From Nanoarchaeales archaeon (lineage in GTDB: Archaea; Nanobdellota; Nanobdellia; Woesearchaeales; UBA583), in the NCBI GenBank assembly GCA_013215525.1, contig JABSQY010000053.1, positions 1 through 11,507 on the forward strand: 11,507 nucleotides of DNA, written 5' to 3'. The translations under genes were made by a program, and so were the position numbers. The notes under the pieces are model-generated. The model ran no database searches, was not told the origin of the DNA, and worked only from the letters and a program-made list of their open reading frames with translations. Shown here piece by piece: positions 5,586 to 11,507 of this stretch. How positions within the stretch are numbered: position 1 is the stretch's first letter; each line of letters starts with the position of its first letter.

Positions 5586-5690
5586 CTGTGAGTAAATTTA
5601 TTTAAGACATTCACAAAAAAGAATAAATAATAATACCAATAATAATAATAATAGAATAAGATACAATAAAACAAAAACAATCCTTAAAAC

Positions 5691-5750
5691 AAGACTTTGT
5701 GCAAGTGTAATCTCACAAAGGCTTAGAAATTCTCAACAATAAATTTCTTG
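5691..5750 (+). repeat. 60-bp direct repeat A with two conserved hairpins
   Basis: Matches 5914-5973 at 52 of 60 positions. Hairpin 1: CTTTGTG (5695-5701) with CACAAAG (5714-5720). Hairpin 2: AGAAATT (5725-5731) with AATTTCT (5742-5748). In copy B hairpin 1 keeps its pairing with a G-U in place of a G-C, and differences otherwise gather in the loops, which argues for selection on RNA or hairpin structure. Confidence 0.7.
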
Positions 5751-5776
5751 AAACGATGAACTTAAGTCAGATTTTT

Positions 5777-5896
5777 ATCAAGGTGCTGTTTTTTCTGGTC
5801 GAGGTAGAATCTATACTTAATCTTTGATTATGTGCCAAGAATTTTAGAATAAAATTATTACTATCTCCTCGACCCAAGAAAAAATAGTGCATTGAT
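5777..5896 (+). other. long imperfect hairpin (inverted repeat, arms about 32 nt)
   Basis: The left arm (5777-5808, containing TTTTTTCTGGTCGAGG) and the reverse complement of the right arm (5864-5896, containing TTTTTTCTTGGGTCGAGG) match at most positions, with one 2-nt bulge and a few wobble-type differences. The loop of about 55 nt holds a smaller perfect hairpin AATTTTA-gaa-TAAAATT (5840-5856). It lies centrally between the two 60-bp direct repeats. This is the strongest secondary structure in the window. Confidence 0.65.
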
Positions 5897-5913
5897 GAAA
5901 ATATGTCCGTTTC

Positions 5914-5973
5914 AAAACTTTGTGTAAGCGAAGTCTCATAAAGGCTTAGAAATTATCTACAATAAATTTCTTG
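5914..5973 (+). repeat. 60-bp direct repeat B with two conserved hairpins
   Basis: Second copy of the repeat, 223 bp after copy A. Hairpin 1 is CTTTGTG (5918-5924) with CATAAAG (5937-5943); hairpin 2 is AGAAATT (5948-5954) with AATTTCT (5965-5971). It ends 95 bp before the metK start codon. Confidence 0.7.
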
Positions 5974-6068
5974 ACAATCCCAAAACAATAAAAGTAAAAT
6001 AGAATAACTATTCTTAAAAGAACAATAGTGTCATCAAACATTAAATAGAAAAAAGAAGTAGAATAAAT

Positions 6069-7657
<1,589 letters not shown>

Positions 7658-7757
7658 ACTAATAGAATAACTAAATTTATCATTTAAAAAGTTTCCCTAT
7701 ACAATTTTAAACAAGAATAATAATTATTATTATAAACTAAGTAATATTTATTTTAAT
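7658..7757. promoter_or_regulatory. divergent promoter region, HxlR gene / HxsD-like gene 1
   Basis: Minus strand: TTTTTAAA at 7683-7690, about 29 nt before the HxlR start. Plus strand: TTATAAA at 7730-7736, 25 nt before the ATG at 7758. A 16-bp AT-only palindrome AATAATAATTATTATT (7716-7731) overlaps the plus-strand TATA box and could be a regulator site, though its low complexity weakens the case. Confidence 0.45.
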
Positions 7758-8015
7758 ATGAACAAAATAAAATACAATTTCAATTTTTCAACATTATACT
7801 TTAAACAATCAAGATACAACAAAGAACACATCGCGCAAGCAATCAAAGACTACAAAGAAAATGTTAAACTAACTCTTGCAGATTCAAAAAAATACTTTGA
7901 AATAGAAATCAGACTTATGGATAAAAAAACCCAGAACATAAAAAAATTAAGTGAAGAAATTTATAATTATATTGAAAACTATAAAATTGAAGACTTTGTA
8001 ATTAAAAGTAATTAA
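7758..8015 (+). CDS. small HxsD-like protein 1
   Basis: An 85-residue protein: a beta strand (IKYNFNFSTLYFK), then SRYNKEHIAQAIKDYKE, a second strand (KYFEIEIRL) and a C-terminal helix (LSEEIYNYIENY). The pattern of a strand, tyrosine, isoleucine helix, strand and final helix resembles HxsD, a small protein of the His-Xaa-Ser peptide-modification system, and HxsD-like proteins seen in DPANN archaea. Here no radical-SAM or HxsA-like gene is nearby. It is clearly a paralog of the gene at 8795-9046 (shared KI-Y, F, Y, YN, I, AI, YK, KYF, SEEI, NYI). Function is unknown. A TATA box at -25 predicts a leaderless transcript. Confidence 0.6.
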   Translation: MNKIKYNFNFSTLYFKQSRYNKEHIAQAIKDYKENVKLTLADSKKYFEIEIRLMDKKTQNIKKLSEEIYNYIENYKIEDFVIKSN

Positions 8016-8049
8016 AATAAAACAATTAATTTAAACCATACATAAAAGT

Positions 8050-8084
8050 AATAAATTACAATAATAAATTACAATAATAAATTT
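8050..8084. repeat. 13-bp tandem repeat at the end of the HAD gene
   Basis: AATAAATTACAAT occurs twice in tandem (8050-8062, 8063-8075), followed by a partial third unit AATAAATTT. It overlaps the last codons of the HAD gene, so unit number may change that protein's C-terminus. Confidence 0.6.
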
Positions 8085-8710
8085 GACAAAGATGTAATAT
8101 CACCTTTTTCTATAATAAAATCTGGAACAATATCACAATCACCCACTGAATCAAAATATTCATCAACAGGTAAACCAGACACATAAATTGTTTTCATACC
8201 TAATTTTTGAGAACCTAATACATCTTTCCAATCATCACCAACCATAAGACAATCACAAGCACGTTTGCCAGATTTTAAAACTGCTTGCTCAAACATATAA
8301 GTTTCAGGTTTTTGAGTTCTTAAAGTCATATTGTGTAAATCAGTACTAAAATCATTAGTCATGAAAAAATTCTCCAACAAATTATGATTTGAAGACTTTA
8401 AAATCTTCTCAACCTCACCATACGAACTATAAATTAATTCAGAATTAAAAAAATCAGACAAACCAAGTAAAAATAATTTATTTTTTTGTAATAAATCAAA
8501 TCCATTAGTAATAATACCTTGTTTATGTTTAGGAATTTTAGAAATTAAATCAACTAACCCAGAATAAGGTTTAAAATAATCTAATTTAAAATCAGGTAAA
8601 TCAGCTAATTTATCACAATCAGATAAAAAATCTAATTCATTTTGAGGAGCAACTAAAGAATTATCATATAGAGTGCCATCAATATCTCAAAATACACAAC
8701 TATATTCCAT
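8069..8710 (-). pseudogene. HAD-superfamily hydrolase gene with an in-frame TGA before motif I
   Basis: From ATG 8710 the minus strand reads MEYSCVF, TGA (8687-8689), DIDGTLYDN, then an uninterrupted frame to 8069, 213 codons in all. Four HAD motifs are intact: I DIDGT, II GIITNG, III TQKPETYMFEQ, IV MVGDDWKDVLGSQKLG. The length and DIDGTLYDN start suggest a small phosphatase, perhaps a nucleotidase. TGA replaces what would plausibly be TGG (Trp) or another residue just before the nucleophile Asp. A TATA box (TTTATAAA, 8733-8740) sits 26 nt before this ATG, so the start is well supported, and no ATG lies between the TGA and motif II. The gene is either dead by one point mutation, read through, or affected by a sequencing error. 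The other tryptophan codons I checked here are TGG. Confidence 0.82.
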
Positions 8711-8732
8711 TAAAATAAATTATAAATCTAAG

Positions 8733-8740
8733 TTTATAAA
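8733..8740 (-). promoter_or_regulatory. TATA box of the HAD gene
   Basis: TTTATAAA about 26 nt before the ATG at 8710, matching the spacing of the other leaderless promoters here. It shows the reading frame upstream of the TGA is the real start. Confidence 0.5.
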
Positions 8741-8764
8741 TATATATAAAAATCACACTAAAAC

Positions 8765-8772
8765 TATATAAA
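8765..8772 (+). promoter_or_regulatory. TATA box of the HxsD-like 2 / DP2 operon
   Basis: TATATAAA centred about 27 nt before the ATG at 8795. It is the best promoter upstream of the DP2 fragment, which has only 5 nt of spacer of its own. Confidence 0.55.
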
Positions 8773-8794
8773 CCAAAAACAACATATTTTAACT

Positions 8795-9046
8795 ATGAAG
8801 AAGATTGTGTACCAAGAAAAATTTGCATTTATATATTTAACAAAAGAATTCTACAATATAAATCAAATTGGCGCAGCAATCTCAAACTATAAAGATTTCA
8901 TTGAACACAATATTGGGGAGTTAGGGAAATACTTCGTATTAAAGATATCATTAAAAAATGATGACTATACTCTAAAAATGATTTCCGAAGAAATATTAAA
9001 CTATATCTTATCTGAAGAATACCAAATTAAAGGAGCGGCACAATAA
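8795..9046 (+). CDS. small HxsD-like protein 2, joined to the DP2 gene
   Basis: An 83-residue paralog of the 7758-8015 product: IVYQEKFAFIYL, EFYNINQIGAAISNYKD, GKYFVLKISL, ISEEILNYI. The first two thirds align almost without gaps. Like its paralog it resembles HxsD, but the enzymes and peptide substrate of an Hxs system are absent here. It ends 5 nt before the ATG of the DP2 catalytic fragment and shares its promoter, so it should be made together with that polymerase part. It is not a piece of DP2 as far as I can see. Function unknown; the coupling to DP2 may be chance or may hint at a partner role. Confidence 0.6.
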   Translation: MKKIVYQEKFAFIYLTKEFYNINQIGAAISNYKDFIEHNIGELGKYFVLKISLKNDDYTLKMISEEILNYILSEEYQIKGAAQ

Positions 9047-9051
9047 TAAAA

Positions 9052-11319
9052 ATGACTGAAATATTAATGGAAAAACAAGTATACTTTGACCAAGTTGAAA
9101 ACAAATCTGAAGTGAATAAAGATACATTAGAAATACTAAAAAATCCATTCTTAAATATTCCAAGTATTGAAAAATCATTAGAAATATCAAAACAATATAA
9201 TATCTCACTACATCCAAAGTACACATTATACTGGGATGAGTTAAGTTCAAACCAACTAATTGAATTCTTAGAAAGTTTAAAATCAGCAAAGATTGAATCA
9301 AACACATTCACAATTTCAGTAAACCTTGCAATGAAAAAATTCTATGAAAATTTAGCAATAGAACACATGCAACTATCACAAGATAAAGCTTTGACAAATG
9401 TTCCATTTGACAAAGGCTTAGGAATTCCCGATTCCTTGAAAAAAGATGAGTACACAATTGAAATTGAAGAATTAAATTGTAAAATTATACAAACAAATTT
9501 AGGAATTCCTCAAAGTAACTGGTTTAACGAATCATCTTTCAAAATAAGAATAGAAGAATTAATTAAAAAAACAAAATCAAACCTAACACTAAACAGTTTA
9601 GAAATTATTAATTTAGACAATTTTATTGAAATCCGTGACAAAGCAGGAACATACATTGGATGTCGTATGGGAAGACCTGAAAAAGCAAAAATGCGTGAGT
9701 TCGACGGAAGACCTGCTGGACTATTCCCAATTGCGCAAGAAGGTGGAAGAATGAGAAACATTATGGAAGCTGTTAAAAAAACAGGTAAAATAACTTCAAA
9801 CTATGCAATGTTTTTATGTGTAAAATGTGATAAAGAAACAATTTATCCAAGATGTCAAATTTGTAAATCTAAAACTGAAAAAATGTACTTTGAAAGATTT
9901 ACAGACTTTGAAGTAAAATCTGACCACGAAAAAGCAGTAAGATGGAAAAAAGTAGACTTAGAACTAAAGACATATATTGATGAAGCAAGAGATATTTTAA
10001 AAGATGTAAATCTACCTAAAGCTCTAAAAGGAATTGAAAAAACTGAAAACAGATTCAGAATTACAGAACACATATCAAAATTATTTTTAAGACAAAGAAA
10101 TAACGTTTATGTAAACAAAGATGGAACTTCAAGATTTGATATGATTGAAATGGGAATTACGCATTTTAAACCAATGGAATGTGGAACATCAGTAAAAAGA
10201 TTAATTGAATTAGGGTATGATAAAGATTACATGGGAAACCCATTAACAAATGAAAATCAACTAATTGAAATTCTACCTCAAGACGTAATACTACCTGATT
10301 GTACAGCAAGTGGAGATGAACTAGCATCAGATTACGTAATCAGAACAGCAAACTTTGTAGATGATGAATTAGTACACCTATACAACCAAAAAGCATTCTA
10401 TAACTTTAAAACACCAGCAGACACAATTGGACACCTAATCATCGGACTTGCACCACACACATCATCAGGAATTATTGGAAGAATTATTGGATATTCTAAA
10501 ACACAAGGATGTTTTTCACACCCAGTATGGCACGCAGCACAAAGACGTAACCTTGACGGAGATGAAAACGGAATCATGATGTTAATGGATGGATTAATTA
10601 ATTTTTCAAGAGAATATCTACCAGATAGACGTGGATCAAGAACAATGGACACATCATTAGTACTAACTGCGCACCTATATTTAGACCAAATTGATGATGA
10701 AGTACACGGAATGGACATCGTAGACTTCTACCCGCTAAGTTTCTACAGAGCAGCAAAAAAATATGTATCTCCAAAATCAGTAGACATTCACCAAGTTGAT
10801 GATAGACTAAAAGTAGAAGATATGGACAGCAGATATTTAGGGCAAGGATTTACACACTCAAACAAAGATTTAAACAATACAGTCTTATGTAGTTCATATA
10901 AATACGCACCAACAATGCAAGACAAATTAGACTTACAACTAAAAATCGGAACACAAATCAGAGCAGTGGACGAGCACAAAGTTGGAACATTTATTATCGA
11001 TAAACATTTTATGAAAGATATTAAAGGAAACTTAAGAAAATTTTCAATGCAAAAATTCAGATGTACAAAATGTAACATTTCATATAGAAGACCACCATTA
11101 AACGGAAAATGTTCCCAATGTTTAGAACCAAACGTAAACTTTACAATCCACGAAGGAAGTATTAAAAAATATATTAAACCAAGTTTTGAAATCTGTAAAA
11201 AATATAATGTAGACCCATACATGGTAGAAACATTAGAATTAGTGAATTTAAGAATTGAAGGTGTTTTTGGAAAAGAACTTGAGAAACAAAAATCATTATC
11301 AAGTTTTTTTGGTAAATAA
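9052..11319 (+). CDS. polC: DNA polymerase D large subunit DP2, catalytic and C-terminal part (N-terminal part missing)
   Basis: A 755-residue protein matching the C-terminal two thirds of archaeal PolD DP2, the replicative polymerase subunit. It begins near the HPKYTLYW block (LHPKYTLYWDELSS), continues with RMGRPEKAKMREFDGRPAG, a zinc motif C256-C259/C268-C271, and LGLAPHTSSGIIGRIIGYS-like catalytic-core sequence (IGLAPHTSSGIIGRI). The active site is NLDGDEN with D502 and D504, followed by LPDRRGSRTMDTSLVLT. A second zinc motif is at C671-C674/C687-C690. The end, QKSLSSFF (746-753), is a textbook PIP box for the sliding clamp. Family members are about 1100-1270 residues, so roughly 400-450 N-terminal residues are absent. 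The preceding sequence is a different gene, so the N-terminal part must be encoded elsewhere (a split gene) or lost. No intein is present. Confidence 0.92.
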   Translation: MTEILMEKQVYFDQVENKSEVNKDTLEILKNPFLNIPSIEKSLEISKQYNISLHPKYTLYWDELSSNQLIEFLESLKSAKIESNTFTISVNLAMKKFYENLAIEHMQLSQDKALTNVPFDKGLGIPDSLKKDEYTIEIEELNCKIIQTNLGIPQSNWFNESSFKIRIEELIKKTKSNLTLNSLEIINLDNFIEIRDKAGTYIGCRMGRPEKAKMREFDGRPAGLFPIAQEGGRMRNIMEAVKKTGKITSNYAMFLCVKCDKETIYPRCQICKSKTEKMYFERFTDFEVKSDHEKAVRWKKVDLELKTYIDEARDILKDVNLPKALKGIEKTENRFRITEHISKLFLRQRNNVYVNKDGTSRFDMIEMGITHFKPMECGTSVKRLIELGYDKDYMGNPLTNENQLIEILPQDVILPDCTASGDELASDYVIRTANFVDDELVHLYNQKAFYNFKTPADTIGHLIIGLAPHTSSGIIGRIIGYSKTQGCFSHPVWHAAQRRNLDGDENGIMMLMDGLINFSREYLPDRRGSRTMDTSLVLTAHLYLDQIDDEVHGMDIVDFYPLSFYRAAKKYVSPKSVDIHQVDDRLKVEDMDSRYLGQGFTHSNKDLNNTVLCSSYKYAPTMQDKLDLQLKIGTQIRAVDEHKVGTFIIDKHFMKDIKGNLRKFSMQKFRCTKCNISYRRPPLNGKCSQCLEPNVNFTIHEGSIKKYIKPSFEICKKYNVDPYMVETLELVNLRIEGVFGKELEKQKSLSSFFGK

Positions 11320-11327
11320 ATAAAGTA

Positions 11328-11346
11328 TTTTTTGTCGACCTTTTTT
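11328..11346 (+). terminator. T-rich termination region after the DP2 gene
   Basis: Two runs of six T (11328-11333 and 11341-11346) lie within 30 nt of the DP2 stop codon. Archaeal RNA polymerase terminates at such T-tracts without needing a hairpin. The second run is also part of a hairpin arm. Confidence 0.4.
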
Positions 11347-11425
11347 ACAAATTTTAGCCAAAAGTGAGAAATTCTCAAGATGAATTTCGACCTGACGCGT
11401 AAAGAAATTTGTCGAAAAAAGGCGA
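11335..11425. other. hairpin element between DP2 and the terminal duplication
   Basis: TCGACCTTTTTT and ACAAATTT (11335-11354) pair with GAAATTTGTCGAAAAAAGGC and GA (11404-11425), apart from one single-base and one two-base bulge. The loop has an inner perfect hairpin GAAATTC / GAATTTC (11368-11374, 11382-11388). The segment AGAAATTCTCAA is shared with the hairpin-2 part of the direct repeat at 5691, so these elements may be related. Confidence 0.55.
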
Positions 11426-11430
11426 GTTAG

Positions 11431-11507
11431 GAACCAAACGTAAACTTTACAATCCACGAAGGAAGTATTAAAAAATATATTAAACCAAGTTTTGAAATCT
11501 GTAAAAA
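11431..11507 (+). repeat. exact 77-bp copy of part of the DP2 gene at the sequence end
   Basis: Identical over all 77 positions to 11125-11201 inside the DP2 gene (encoding the region just after the last zinc-motif cysteine), at an offset of 306 bp. It ends exactly at the last base of the window. It may continue as a tandem copy or be the overlap left by an assembly-graph branch. Confidence 0.95.

Larger units (their letters stand above)
5554..6068. other. 515-bp structured intergenic region before metK
   Basis: No usable ORF was seen. The region contains the two 3' hairpins of the HTH-CBS gene, an AAT-rich stretch (5627-5655), a 60-bp direct repeat (5691-5750 and 5914-5973) and a long inverted repeat between them (arms 5777-5808 and 5864-5896). 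It is less A-rich than other spacers. It could encode a structured RNA, be a long metK leader, or be a decayed small mobile element. Confidence 0.6.

Noticed and set aside
5691..5973. CRISPR array
   Set aside because: Only two repeats, 60 bp long and imperfect, with a 163-bp gap that is itself a hairpin; no cas genes.
5554..6068. SAM riboswitch for metK
   Set aside because: The position is tempting, but I could not match any known SAM riboswitch core and these classes are essentially bacterial; kept only as an unassigned structured region.
8069..8461. A complete 130-residue protein starting at 8461
   Set aside because: That start is a TTG inside the HAD frame; it would lack the catalytic DxD motif, and the true frame reaches back to ATG 8710 apart from one TGA.
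10788..11378. 196-codon minus-strand ORF
   Set aside because: Antisense shadow of the DP2 gene with no recognisable features.

Overview
This AT-rich window looks like an archaeal contig, most likely from the DPANN group (Woesearchaeota/Pacearchaeota-like). The evidence is a D-family DNA polymerase large subunit, an archaeal S-layer-type surface protein, RelE, MazF and HEPN/MNT toxin-antitoxin genes, and TATA boxes about 25-29 nt before many start codons, which implies leaderless mRNAs with no Shine-Dalgarno sequence. The lineage is an inference; there is no rRNA gene to fix it.

Layout. Positions 1-1363 (minus) hold the N-terminal 454 residues of a secreted S-layer-like protein running off the left edge, with a GNRA-capped hairpin in its leader. 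Positions 1750-5553 form an accessory island of four toxin-antitoxin modules: RelBE-like (plus), RHH/RelE-like (minus), RHH/MazF-PemK with a broken toxin (minus), and MntA-HepT (plus). A third gene, an HTH-CBS regulator, follows MntA-HepT. Five copies of a short palindromic repeat ending in ACAGTTGAA, all in the same orientation, lie between these modules.

Positions 5554-6068 have no gene but are full of hairpins, including a 60-bp direct repeat around a long inverted repeat. Next comes metK (6069-7247), of the bacterial/eukaryotic type, ending in a 20-unit AAT microsatellite. Then come an HxlR-type regulator (minus), two small HxsD-like paralogs (plus), and between them a HAD hydrolase gene (minus) interrupted by an in-frame TGA just before its catalytic DxD motif.

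Positions 9052-11319 encode the catalytic and C-terminal part of PolD large subunit DP2, with both active-site aspartates, two zinc motifs and a C-terminal PIP box, but without the N-terminal part of the family. After it comes a hairpin element, then an exact 77-bp copy of part of the DP2 gene that ends at the last base. This looks like an assembly-graph end or a 306-bp tandem duplication.

Functionally the window mixes core genes (surface layer, S-adenosylmethionine synthesis, replicative polymerase) with a stability/defence island. The clearest candidates for undescribed biology are the palindromic repeats punctuating the toxin-antitoxin cassettes, the structured region before metK, and the HxsD-like gene joined to a truncated or split DP2.
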